A stretch of DNA of 24,299 nt, taken from positions 1-24,299 of IMG/VR virus record IMGVR_UViG_3300005470_000020; one strand, 5' to 3'. Origin of the DNA: a virus. A model generated the notes under the pieces. That model did not search any database and was not told the origin of the DNA. It worked only from the letters and a program-made list of their open reading frames with translations. Below, one piece after another: positions 14,905-22,058 of this stretch (within the stretch, counting starts at the first letter, position 1; every line of letters begins with the position of its first letter). Both the position numbers and the translations under genes were made by a program.

Positions 14905-15922
14905 TTTTTAATAAATCTATTTCTGTTTTTAATTCTTTTATACTTTCTATCAGATATCCAACCAGGTTTGAATATGCTATACTTTTATATCCATCGGGAG
15001 TTTCTAAAATTACCTCTGGAATTATTTTTTCAACATCTTGTGCTATCAATCCACAGTGTTTTTTATCGTCAAAAATAGTATTAAATGTTACGCCCTGTAA
15101 TGATAAAATTTTGTCAAGACCATTGTTTATATTTTCTATATTATTTTTAAATCTTTTATCAGAAAATGCCGTTATATCACCTGTGGCTGTTATAGTTCCA
15201 TCGACTGTTAAATCTCCATTTATAGACGCACCCCCTGTTATATCAGCACCATTTGAAACTGTTATTGAATCGCTTATTTCAACATCTCCAACTATATCAA
15301 CATCTCCATCTATCAAAATAGAACCATGTATATTTAAATTATCTGTAATAATATATCCATCATTGACAGATTTTATAATAAAGTCACCATTATTAATTAT
15401 TTCTATATAACTCCCAGAATCGTGAAATAGATTAATTCGTTTATAACCATCTGTATCATCTATTTCAAATACATTTCCACCCAATCCCTCATACACAAAA
15501 TTATATGGATACATTGTTCTATAAGAATTAGTTGAATTTGGTTCCTCAAATTCTCCGCTATATCTATTATCATTTTTAGTATAAACTATGGTATCTTCAA
15601 TATTTTCATTTCTTGTCAATTTAGATGAATCTGGTTCTTCATTTTCGTCAGATATTCCATTTATAACACCAAGAATTAAAACAGTTTGAAATGTATCATC
15701 CAATGATATACAAATTACTTGTGAACCTATATGAGGGGGATTTACAACAGATAAATTTGGCGGATTTATAGATTGACACCAATATAATTCATCAGATGGA
15801 ATTTGATTTTTATCATTTGTATGATAGCCTATTAATCTTACTTGGCATCTTCCTATCTTCAAAGGATCTACATTATTTTCAACAAATCCAAAGCATATAA
15901 TTGAGTGTTTATTTAAAATCAT
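14888..15922 (-). CDS. gp5-type baseplate spike: OB-fold fused to S74 intramolecular chaperone
   Basis: 344 residues. Residues 9-90 (CFGFVENNVDPLKIGRCQVR-LIGYHT, LYWCQSINPP, PPHIGSQVICISLDD, QTVLILGVING) are the gp5/VgrG OB fold that plugs the hub. No lysozyme domain follows. Residues about 140-250 are beta-helix-like repeats (GSILIDGDVDIVGDVEISDS, GDLTVDGTITATGDI). Residues 254-344 are a peptidase S74 chaperone with SDKRFKNNI (Ser254 and Lys259 as the expected self-cleavage dyad), HCGLIAQDVEKIIPEV and SIAYSNLVGYLIESIKEL, ending in a coiled coil. The chaperone would trimerise the shaft and then cut itself off. It overlaps the hub gene by 4 bases (ATGA). Confidence 0.85.
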   Translation of the reverse strand: MILNKHSIICFGFVENNVDPLKIGRCQVRLIGYHTNDKNQIPSDELYWCQSINPPNLSVVNPPHIGSQVICISLDDTFQTVLILGVINGISDENEEPDSSKLTRNENIEDTIVYTKNDNRYSGEFEEPNSTNSYRTMYPYNFVYEGLGGNVFEIDDTDGYKRINLFHDSGSYIEIINNGDFIIKSVNDGYIITDNLNIHGSILIDGDVDIVGDVEISDSITVSNGADITGGASINGDLTVDGTITATGDITAFSDKRFKNNIENINNGLDKILSLQGVTFNTIFDDKKHCGLIAQDVEKIIPEVILETPDGYKSIAYSNLVGYLIESIKELKTEIDLLKNGITK

Positions 15923-17292
15923 AATATGTCTAAACTATTTTTAAATGTGTTTTTGGCTATTTCAAGATAATTTTTATATTCAAACCCTATTGGCGATTTA
16001 ATTATATTGTGTCTTGATTTTGTTATAAGATAATTTCCACTTATAAAAAGATCTTTATTATCGCCATATTTATCTATATATTCTTGTTGATTATATACTA
16101 TATTTGGTTTACTAAAAACTATAACAGACCCAGCATTATATTTTAAATCCCCTGTCAAATCATTAATATATATTTTATTGTTTTCAAATTCTTGTAATGC
16201 CACCGCCCGTTTGCTTATTATATCTGTTAATACATCAGAAGTATAATCAGATTGATTTTCTTTTATATAGGAATTTTCATTTCTATTTTTCTTTTTTGTG
16301 ATCGATGTATTGTTTGAATTATCTACATACCCTTTAGCCGAAGTAGAAGATGAAAAGGATGAAGAAAATGAATATCTTATAAATTCTGAATATTTTCCTA
16401 ATAAGTTATCATCAAATGTTTTATAACCAAGCTTATCAGCTTTATAATTCATGTTTTCATTATTATAATCATATTTTTGTATTTCATATCTTTTTCTTAA
16501 AAGATCATGATGTATAATAGATTGACTCATCAATCCATTTACCTTACTTTCTACAATATCAAATGATTTTTTAAAATTTATACTTTCAGGAACATTTGTA
16601 TATAAAAAAGGATTTTTTGCCGATTTATGTTTTTGTTTAAATTCTATCTCTCCAATGGGTGACTCATTTTTAAAAATATTTGAAATGCTTTTAAAATTAA
16701 ATGATGCCCCATCTTTGCCCAATGACTCGAAAAAAATAAAATCTGCTGATATATCATTAATACTATAATTTTTAACAATAGTATTAATTAATTCAAATGG
16801 GCGTATTGAAGGTGATATATAATCAAATACACCTATAGTATCATCATAATTCAAATTCTTATCAGTGTTTAAACTCTTTAAAGTGTATTTAATTATATCT
16901 AATGCTGTATAACCTTTAAAACTTTTGCTTATAATATTTTCTATATTAGTCAACGTTTCAAAGCTTGTAAACCATAATTTATAATGCTGTGTAGTATTAC
17001 TTTTTATTTCTCTATCACTCATTCTATAAATTAGAAAATCAAGTGTTATATAATTTTCATAACCATCAAAGGGCAACCCCATCTCTATTTTTAATCTTTC
17101 TCCACCGACAATTGGAAAAAATTGTGGAAGATCATTACTATCTATTAAATGTATATAACCGTTTAAAGTTGATGTATAAATGCTTTCAAATATGTCTATA
17201 TTAGTTACAAGATTTGTAATATCTAACACTTCATTATATATATTTGTTAATTCTATAAATTTTATATCAATATTATTTATATAACTATTCAT
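15919..17292 (-). CDS. Baseplate hub subunit, gp27-like
   Basis: The 457-residue protein has an N-terminal half (VTNIDIFESIYTSTLNGYIH, IVGGERLKIEMG, LDFLIYRMSDREI, YKLWFTSFETLTNIENIISK, FKGYTALDIIKYTL) that follows the pattern of gp27-like hub proteins of T4-like cyanophages, with tube-like beta-barrel domains. A Ser-rich low-complexity segment (SFSSSFSSSTSAKG) precedes the C-terminal domain with a KYNAGSVIVFSKPN strand. It lies directly upstream of the gp5-type spike, its expected partner, and overlaps gp53 by 4 bases. Sequence similarity to T4 gp27 itself is not obvious, so the assignment rests on motif order and position. Confidence 0.72.
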   Translation of the reverse strand: MNSYINNIDIKFIELTNIYNEVLDITNLVTNIDIFESIYTSTLNGYIHLIDSNDLPQFFPIVGGERLKIEMGLPFDGYENYITLDFLIYRMSDREIKSNTTQHYKLWFTSFETLTNIENIISKSFKGYTALDIIKYTLKSLNTDKNLNYDDTIGVFDYISPSIRPFELINTIVKNYSINDISADFIFFESLGKDGASFNFKSISNIFKNESPIGEIEFKQKHKSAKNPFLYTNVPESINFKKSFDIVESKVNGLMSQSIIHHDLLRKRYEIQKYDYNNENMNYKADKLGYKTFDDNLLGKYSEFIRYSFSSSFSSSTSAKGYVDNSNNTSITKKKNRNENSYIKENQSDYTSDVLTDIISKRAVALQEFENNKIYINDLTGDLKYNAGSVIVFSKPNIVYNQQEYIDKYGDNKDLFISGNYLITKSRHNIIKSPIGFEYKNYLEIAKNTFKNSLDIL

Positions 17293-17792
17293 GAAAATAT
17301 ATTTTTAAATTCTCTTGTTATCTGCGGCAAGTATTGTTTATCTATAAGATATATTTCCTTTTTTTCCTCATTAATATCATATTCATAATCATAAAAGGTA
17401 TATTTTTTGTTTACATCTCCATCCCAATCATTCTGACTTATAATATTACCATAATCATCTTCAAAATGATGAATCTCAGTTTGTGCCGATTCCAATGAAT
17501 TGTACTTTGAAATTATATATTTATTGAACACATCTATAGGTTTATGCCAATCTTCATAAATATTTGATATATTATTAATCATCATCACTATCCAAAAAAA
17601 CGTTGTACTTCCATAATATTTTTCAGATATATGTTCTGGCATTTCTCCATCTGATACGATATACGATAAAAATACTTTAGATTTTAATAGATTTTGGTTT
17701 TTTATAAACTTGAATCTATTAGATAGATCTGTTATAGGAACTCCGTTATAATATGTTTTATTAAAAAACTTGAAATAGTTTGTAGCAGGCAT
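17289..17792 (-). CDS. gp53: Baseplate wedge subunit gp53
   Basis: 167 residues. The N-terminal half DLSNRFKFIKN, FLSYIVSDGEMPEHISEKYY-GSTTFFWIVMMINNISNIYE-DWHKP is the LysM-like core of the gp53 family, and the C-terminal YDYEYDINEEKKEIYLIDKQ-YLPQITREF matches the usual ending. gp53 helps join wedges around the hub. It overlaps the hub gene by 4 bases and follows the tube-cap gene with a 2-base gap, so the three are probably translated together. Confidence 0.9.
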   Translation of the reverse strand: MPATNYFKFFNKTYYNGVPITDLSNRFKFIKNQNLLKSKVFLSYIVSDGEMPEHISEKYYGSTTFFWIVMMINNISNIYEDWHKPIDVFNKYIISKYNSLESAQTEIHHFEDDYGNIISQNDWDGDVNKKYTFYDYEYDINEEKKEIYLIDKQYLPQITREFKNIFS

Positions 17793-17794
17793 AA

Positions 17795-18709
17795 TTAAAA
17801 TGTATTTTTAGAATCTTTAAAATCGGATTGTGTAAGCAATTCAGATTCGAGAAAATCTATTGTAAGTTTATACACAACTGGTGAACCGTCATTGTGAAAT
17901 TTATTATCATATTCTATTGATATATTTTCAATGGCGGATGATAATATGTTGAATAAAAATGTATTTTTATCTCTGTCTTTAACATTAAACTTTATATCAA
18001 CAAATGCTGGATATAACCAAACAGCTTCAAAATCCAATTCTTTTGGATGCATATATTTTTTAAGATTAAATAAAATTTCTCTTAATGTATTTGACTCCTT
18101 TTCATTTCTTGGTGATAAAACCCATTGAAAAGAAAATTTTCTAAATGATGGCGATGAATACATCAATTCTTTATACGGATTAAATGCTACATATGCGCCC
18201 TTTCCTGTGAAACCTGTTATACCACGTGCAAAATCTGATAACCACCTGGTAGATATTTTAGATATATCACTCACCACATTATTTACCATTGATTCGCTAT
18301 TACCAAGACTTTCTATACCTTCTCTTAAAAAATAATCAAACAAATTTATAGTTTCCCCTCTCCAACCAGCATTATAATTAACATTCAAATTTATAGGAAT
18401 TGGAAGAATTATATCACATATAGTATTTGTATTAATAGTTATATTAGATGCTAAATTCATAATCGTTGGAAGTTTATCTTGGGTCATATTTTGAATCGAA
18501 TCTATTATATTTCCCCCATTTTCTGATGGTTTATTAAAATCAGATTGAATTTTTTTTAAATCTTCCTTCGATAACCCTTTAATATCCTTTTCCTTTATAG
18601 ATATTATAATATTATGTGTATCATCTATATTATTGGGAAACCTAAGCTGATTTAATATAGTAGAGTTAATTACCCAATCTTCATCGACCATATAATTATT
18701 AGTTGCCAT
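17795..18709 (-). CDS. Tail tube cap / initiator, gp48/gp54-like
   Basis: 304 residues. The C-terminal part has the tube-cap signature: AFNPYKELMYSSPSFRKFSF, LSPRNEKESNTLREILFNLK, MHPKEL, LYPAFVDIKFNV and, near the end, HNDGSPVVYKLTIDFLESEL-LT. gp48 and gp54 are related in T4 and sit on the hub to start tube growth; this window has one, so I cannot say which it replaces. A hydrophobic middle segment is followed by a Gly-rich RGITGFTGKG. It begins two bases after the preceding gene. Confidence 0.85.
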   Translation of the reverse strand: MATNNYMVDEDWVINSTILNQLRFPNNIDDTHNIIISIKEKDIKGLSKEDLKKIQSDFNKPSENGGNIIDSIQNMTQDKLPTIMNLASNITINTNTICDIILPIPINLNVNYNAGWRGETINLFDYFLREGIESLGNSESMVNNVVSDISKISTRWLSDFARGITGFTGKGAYVAFNPYKELMYSSPSFRKFSFQWVLSPRNEKESNTLREILFNLKKYMHPKELDFEAVWLYPAFVDIKFNVKDRDKNTFLFNILSSAIENISIEYDNKFHNDGSPVVYKLTIDFLESELLTQSDFKDSKNTF

Positions 18710-18711
18710 TT

Positions 18712-19494
18712 TTATATCTTTTTCTTACTATCTTTATGTACTTTATTAGCGGAAACTGTGTTTTCTCCACCTTTTTTTTGTTTTACAAATTTGTGTAATG
18801 GTAAAAACAATGCTTGTGTCCATGTTGAAGGGTGTATTTCTATAATACTCGATTTTATACCTTTCATTTTATATCTATGAACACATGGTTTAAATGGCTT
18901 TAATTCAGAACTATTTTTTAATATATTATATGAGATTTTTAGTTTCGTTTCATTATCAAATCTGAAATCTGTTACAATCATGTATAATGCGTCTTGCAAT
19001 TTCGCCCTTAAATTTAATGGCAGATAATGTAAATTTATTCCCATCATATCCCCGTCTTTCATTCCAAATGGATAAACGATTGGGTACATATCCCAATATG
19101 GCAATTTTTCTTTAGTAGTAGCATCATAACTGAAAAAATATAATTTCCCTATTTCAAATTTACTTACAGTAGTTTTTTCTTGTAAAACTTTATTTCTGGA
19201 TACAAAGGCATTTCTAACCCTTTTTCTCATCCAATCTATAGCATCTTTCGTCCTTTCTGGTAAAAATCCTGATTTGATGCTCTTGCTATAAAGATCAAAG
19301 AATACGCTTTTAGTATCTAAATCTATGTATTTGCTGGGGTTATCTATTATTTTAGATTCAAGTTCATATTTTATATCTCTGTTGGCTATTCTTCCACGCC
19401 TTCCAGATTTTGTAAGCTGAAAAAACTGATAGCCGCCCCATACATATCTATTGCCATCACTTGCTTCTATAGGTATATTTTTCTTAAACGCCAT
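18712..19494 (-). CDS. Conserved T4-like virion-associated protein, function unknown
   Basis: 260 residues, basic. The middle has GKLYFFSYDATTKEKLPYWD-MYPIVYPFGMKD then MGINLHYLPLNLRAKLQDAL, a pattern (P-Y-x-D-x-x-P, then G-L-N-L-H-Y-L-P-P) that I recognise from a conserved but uncharacterised protein encoded beside baseplate genes in T4-like cyanophages. The basic N-terminal third (RKRVRNAFVSRNK) and Lys-rich C-terminus could contact DNA. As the first gene of the late run it follows a TATAAATA at 19514-19521. No enzyme motif is visible. Confidence 0.7.
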   Translation of the reverse strand: MAFKKNIPIEASDGNRYVWGGYQFFQLTKSGRRGRIANRDIKYELESKIIDNPSKYIDLDTKSVFFDLYSKSIKSGFLPERTKDAIDWMRKRVRNAFVSRNKVLQEKTTVSKFEIGKLYFFSYDATTKEKLPYWDMYPIVYPFGMKDGDMMGINLHYLPLNLRAKLQDALYMIVTDFRFDNETKLKISYNILKNSSELKPFKPCVHRYKMKGIKSSIIEIHPSTWTQALFLPLHKFVKQKKGGENTVSANKVHKDSKKKI

Positions 19495-19513
19495 AATTTC
19501 AAACCATTTACTA

Positions 19514-19521
19514 TATTTATA
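19514..19521 (-). promoter_or_regulatory. T4-type late promoter octamer opening the late gene run
   Basis: TATAAATA on the minus strand about 20 bases before the ATG at 19494, giving a leader of about 14 bases. It lies in the divergent gap (19495-19582) between late minus-strand and plus-strand genes. Confidence 0.5.
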
Positions 19522-19528
19522 AAAATAA

Positions 19529-19560
19529 TTTGGATGTTAAAAATAATTTTCTTATCTTGG
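19529..19560 (+). promoter_or_regulatory. Possible plus-strand promoter (Bacteroidota-like -33/-7)
   Basis: TTTG at 19529-19532, a 20-base spacer and TATCTTGG at 19553-19560 resemble the Bacteroidota consensus TTTG / TAnnTTTG. A TATAAC at 19563-19568 is an alternative sigma-70-like -10. Either could drive the plus-strand operon from 19583. Two short motifs in AT-rich DNA are weak evidence. Confidence 0.28.
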
Positions 19561-19582
19561 CTTATAACAAAATTGTTTAAAC

Positions 19583-19777
19583 ATGGGAAAAAAGAAAAAG
19601 ATTAAAAGTAAATTGGAAATTTTCACAAAAGAGTTTGGAGGAATGTGGTCGGTTTATTCTGATAACGTTTGGCTATGTAAAGATTCTCGATTTATTTACA
19701 AAAAGGAACATATTTATGTCATAGTCGAAAATGGAAAATCCAAAGAATTTTTAATTGAAAACAACAGGGTAATATGA
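19583..19777 (+). CDS. Small basic protein, function unknown
   Basis: The 64-residue protein has a Lys-rich start (MGKKKKIKSKLEIFTKEFGG), then alternating hydrophobic and charged residues suggesting a small beta fold. I do not recognise the family. It is the first gene of the plus-strand run and its stop overlaps the start of the HAD phosphatase (ATGA), so the two are translationally coupled. No Shine-Dalgarno-like sequence is visible before the ATG. Confidence 0.6.
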   Translation: MGKKKKIKSKLEIFTKEFGGMWSVYSDNVWLCKDSRFIYKKEHIYVIVENGKSKEFLIENNRVI

Positions 19778-20346
19778 AAAAATGTTTATTGACAGATGTA
19801 GATGGTGTCCTCCTTGATTGGGAGAATGCCTTTAGAAAATTTATGACACATAATGGATTTGATAGAATAGGGGACGAAACTCATTATTATCTATCTGATC
19901 ATTATGGATTGGATGACGATATAATAACAAGAATTGTAAAAGATTTCAACACTTCTAATAATGGAGGTGATTTAAATCCTATAAAAAATTCAAATCATTA
20001 TTTGAAAAAATTTTTAGACCTTGGATATGAGATTATTGCCATTACAAGTTTTGGCATATGTAGCCAATCAAGGAAAAACAGATTAACAAATCTTAAAAAT
20101 GTTTTTGATGATATTTTTAAAGCTGTGATTTTTTTAAATGTAAACGAGAGTAAAAAATACGTTTTAAAAGATTTTAAAGATAAAAATGCTATTTGGATTG
20201 AGGATAAATATCAAAATTATAAAGATGGTTGTGATCTTGGAATTGAATCATATTTAATGAGACAGCCTTATAACAAAGGATATAATGCCAATTATATAGA
20301 AGAATGGGGGCAAGTTTATAACAATGTAGCTTTTAGAGAAAAATGA
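19774..20346 (+). CDS. HAD-superfamily phosphatase, probable 5'-nucleotidase type
   Basis: The 190-residue protein starts MKKCLLTDVDGVLLDWENAF: motif I DxDG with nucleophile Asp8 and acid/base Asp10. Motif II is ITSF (Ser/Thr after a hydrophobic strand, about residue 91), and a motif IV-like acidic pair is IWIEDKYQNYKDG near the C-terminus. This compact form is common in T4-like phages and is often annotated as a nucleotidase or phosphatase. Nucleotide or sugar-phosphate hydrolysis is plausible; the substrate is not shown by sequence. It is coupled by 4-base overlaps on both sides. Confidence 0.8.
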   Translation: MKKCLLTDVDGVLLDWENAFRKFMTHNGFDRIGDETHYYLSDHYGLDDDIITRIVKDFNTSNNGGDLNPIKNSNHYLKKFLDLGYEIIAITSFGICSQSRKNRLTNLKNVFDDIFKAVIFLNVNESKKYVLKDFKDKNAIWIEDKYQNYKDGCDLGIESYLMRQPYNKGYNANYIEEWGQVYNNVAFREK

Positions 20347-20465
20347 GTGAAATTTCAGAATTTAATGAATTAATTCCTTGGCACATTAAGGAAAAATTGG
20401 AAAACGAGTTGAAAGAATTTATAAAAATAAATTTTCAAATGTTCATGAAAATTTGTACATTATAA
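20343..20465 (+). CDS. Small acidic ORF (40 aa), possibly the 5' part of a frameshifted gene
   Basis: MSEISEFNELIPWHIKEKLE begins a 40-residue frame whose ATG overlaps the phosphatase stop (ATGA). After ELKEFIK the reading becomes less protein-like, while the -1 frame from the A5 run at 20423-20427 continues sensibly (NKFSNVHENLYIIMKDLW) into the next small ORF. The two may be one gene of about 65 codons joined by a frameshift, or one base may be wrong. As written it ends at 20465 in a TAATG overlap with the next ATG. Confidence 0.5.
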   Translation: MSEISEFNELIPWHIKEKLENELKEFIKINFQMFMKICTL

Positions 20466-20539
20466 TGAAAGATTTATGGGTAAACAGTTATTACCAATCT
20501 TTGGAGGATTTATATATTAAGGAGGAACAAAACCTATGA
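20465..20539 (+). CDS. Very small ORF (24 aa), possibly the 3' part of the preceding gene
   Basis: MKDLWVNSYYQSLEDLYIKE starts a 24-residue frame coupled on both sides: TAATG with the 20343-20465 frame and ATGA with the secreted-protein gene. Its frame is open upstream back to 20390, which supports it being the continuation of a longer protein. It also contains the GGAGG ribosome site of the following gene (20521-20525). Confidence 0.4.
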   Translation: MKDLWVNSYYQSLEDLYIKEEQNL

Positions 20540-20904
20540 AAAACAAAATAATATTGGTTATAATTTTATTCTTTGTGCCAATGATAGGACATGGTGAAGG
20601 AAAGAGTTATAGTGGCTTTAATAATGGAAATGATGGAACATATTTTAATGAATCAAATTTTATTCATCAATCTGATAACCTATTTTCAAATATTTATGTA
20701 ATAGGAGAAAATTTGTATAATAATGTAAATCTTGAAATTGGTGGTGGATTTGTTTCATTAGAAAATAATAAGTTTAATGGGGTTGGAAATCATGATATTT
20801 ATCCTGCTGTATATGTAGGATTTAATTATAAGATGTTTTATTCAAATTATATAATTTCTCATGATATTTCAAATTTCAATGTAGGAATTAAGATTAAATT
20901 TTAA
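20536..20904 (+). CDS. Secreted, outer-membrane beta-barrel-like phage protein
   Basis: 122 residues. Residues 1-21 are a signal peptide: Lys-positive start, hydrophobic IILVIILFFVPMI, and a GHG-type end before EGKSYSG. The mature part is Asn/Gly/Tyr-rich with alternating strands: NVNLEIGGGFVSLE, IYPAVYVGFNYKMF, and SNFNVGIKIKF ending in Phe, as in the C-terminal beta-signal of outer-membrane proteins. The size suits a small barrel or half-barrel. Export to the outer membrane or periplasm of a Gram-negative host is inferred, possibly to block a receptor. GGAGG at 20521-20525 is a good ribosome site. Confidence 0.65.
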   Translation: MKNKIILVIILFFVPMIGHGEGKSYSGFNNGNDGTYFNESNFIHQSDNLFSNIYVIGENLYNNVNLEIGGGFVSLENNKFNGVGNHDIYPAVYVGFNYKMFYSNYIISHDISNFNVGIKIKF

Positions 20905-20909
20905 ATTTT

Positions 20910-21080
20910 ATGCTTAACGATAATTATGAAGTAATTTGCCCAAAATGCAATGAGTTGCAAGTGATTCCGTCTTTAGAAGGTCTTTTTGAATGCCGTTATT
21001 GTAAATGTAAATTTATAATGATAAAGGTTAGAGATAATCTTTATAGTAAAGAATTTAAAGAAGATGGAGATGGATCATGA
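20910..21080 (+). CDS. Small zinc-ribbon protein
   Basis: The 56-residue frame has CPKC at residues 10-13 and CRYCKC at 28-33, the four-cysteine knuckle pair of a zinc ribbon separated by 14 residues. A basic strand and an acidic tail (EFKEDGDGS) follow. The stop overlaps the start of the SLOG-type gene (ATGA). Such ribbons often bind nucleic acid or mediate protein contacts; the actual role is unknown. Confidence 0.7.
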   Translation: MLNDNYEVICPKCNELQVIPSLEGLFECRYCKCKFIMIKVRDNLYSKEFKEDGDGS

Positions 21081-21637
21081 GTTATGTATGTCATTCGGGC
21101 GGGGCCGATGGCTATGATTTTTTATGGGGAGAAATTGGTAAAAAATATGCAATAAATACAAAGCATTATTACATTAAAGGATTTAAAACGCCCCATGGAA
21201 ACACACCAATGGATGTTATAAATTCTAAAGATGTAAATTCGTATTTGAAGGATGTTTCAAAAAGATTGAACAGAACATATCCAACAAAATCAGAGTATGT
21301 CAACAACCTTTTAAAAAGAAATATTTTTCAGATTAAATTTTCAGATGTTGTTTACGCTATTACAGAATCATCTAAAAAGGAAAATGATAACGTAATTTTT
21401 TCTGGTGGAACCGCATGGGCTATAGAAATGGCAAGAAAAAGTAGAAGTAGAAAGATTTATGTGTATGATCATATAAATGATGTTTTATGGTTTTTTGATA
21501 ATCATGTGAATAAATGGCTTGAAATTGATGACATTCCCATTATAGAAAGTGAGAATTTTGCAGGAATAGGAAGTAGAAAATCTAATAAAATGGGTGAAAA
21601 TTTTATTAGAGAAGTTTATAAAAATACTTTTAAATAA
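21077..21637 (+). CDS. SLOG/Rossmann-like nucleotide-binding family protein
   Basis: The 186-residue protein has three motifs: HSGGADGYDFLWGE at residues 6-19, FSGGTAWAIEMARK at 108-121 followed by a KIYVYDH strand, and NFAGIGSRKSNKMGENFIRE near the C-terminus. Gly-rich loops of the SGGADGAD and AGIGSR kinds are typical of DprA/LOG-like (SLOG) folds that bind nucleotides or nucleotide-derived signals. The AGIGSR element, usually at the start of this fold, is at the end here; I recall the same order in other phage and bacterial members. The biochemical activity is unknown. Confidence 0.65.
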   Translation: MSYVCHSGGADGYDFLWGEIGKKYAINTKHYYIKGFKTPHGNTPMDVINSKDVNSYLKDVSKRLNRTYPTKSEYVNNLLKRNIFQIKFSDVVYAITESSKKENDNVIFSGGTAWAIEMARKSRSRKIYVYDHINDVLWFFDNHVNKWLEIDDIPIIESENFAGIGSRKSNKMGENFIREVYKNTFK

Positions 21638-21647
21638 ATTAAGATGA

Positions 21648-22058
21648 AAGATAAGAATAAAAACTTCATTAAGAGATAATGGGAAATTTAGAAATTGTGC
21701 TACCAACATCGCCAACGGGAAATTTAGAAATTGTGCTACCAACATCGCCAACGGGAAATTTAGAAATTGTGCTACCAACATCGCCAACGGGAAATTTAGA
21801 AATTGTGCTACCAACATCGCCAAAGCATCTCCATTTGAACTCATAAATGAAAGGCCAGACATTTATGGTTTTAAGGCGGTTTGGGGTGAATATATTAGAA
21901 CTTTGAAAGAAGCGATGGATTCTTTGGTATTTTTGTTTTTGTTTTTGATTGGCACTATTTTATTTCCGATTAGTCCGTTAATTCGTGCATATTTTTCTAT
22001 AAAGAGGGCAAAAAAAGAAGTACAAAATAATAAAATTAATAATGAATCTAAAAAATAA
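21648..22058 (+). CDS. Small membrane protein frame running through the 36-bp repeats; start unresolved
   Basis: This frame is open from 21648 to the TAA at 22056-22058. It reads four copies of GKFRNCATNIAN, then ASPFELINERPDIYGFKAVW-GEYIRTLKEAMDS, a hydrophobic helix (LVFLFLFLIGTILFPISPLI) and a basic tail. The text flows like one protein, but no ATG occurs in frame before 21915. The nearest ATG (21644, MKDKNKNFIKR) is one base out of register and stops at 21679. Either an indel has broken the start, a rare start is used, or only the short form from 21915 is made. Confidence 0.45.
   Translation, partial: KIRIKTSLRDNGKFRNCATNIANGKFRNCATNIANGKFRNCATNIANGKFRNCATNIAKASPFELINERPDIYGFKAVWGEYIRTLKEAMDSLVFLFLFLIGTILFPISPLIRAYFSIKRAKKEVQNNKINNESKK
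21679..21846 (+). CDS. Repeat-encoded ORF (55 aa), alternative frame over the 36-bp repeats
   Basis: An ATG at 21679 opens a frame of four 12-residue repeats (GNLEIVLPTSPT) ending in KHLHLNS. It is joined by TAATG to the 11-codon frame at 21644. It competes with the membrane-protein frame for the same DNA; its codons have more A/T third positions, but its C-terminus looks like noise. Real coding status is uncertain. Confidence 0.3.
   Translation: MGNLEIVLPTSPTGNLEIVLPTSPTGNLEIVLPTSPTGNLEIVLPTSPKHLHLNS
21681..21824. repeat. Four tandem copies of a 36-bp unit
   Basis: Units begin at 21681, 21717, 21753 and 21789 and are identical apart from the last base of the fourth. There are no spacers, so this is not CRISPR. 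As 36 is divisible by three, copy-number change keeps all frames. Two plus-strand frames and one minus-strand frame are open through the whole array. Confidence 0.97.

Noticed and set aside
14838-15410. 190-aa plus-strand ORF
   Set aside because: It is antisense to the spike gene, whose OB-fold and S74 motifs are clear; hydrophobic composition is typical of a shadow frame.
21681-21824. CRISPR-like look of the 36-bp repeats
   Set aside because: Units are directly adjacent with no spacers and sit in small coding frames; it is a plain tandem repeat.
21485-21862. Minus-strand ORF with four MLVAQFLNFPLA repeats
   Set aside because: It runs antisense over the SLOG gene and the repeats are open in three frames simply because the unit is 36 bp; no support for translation.
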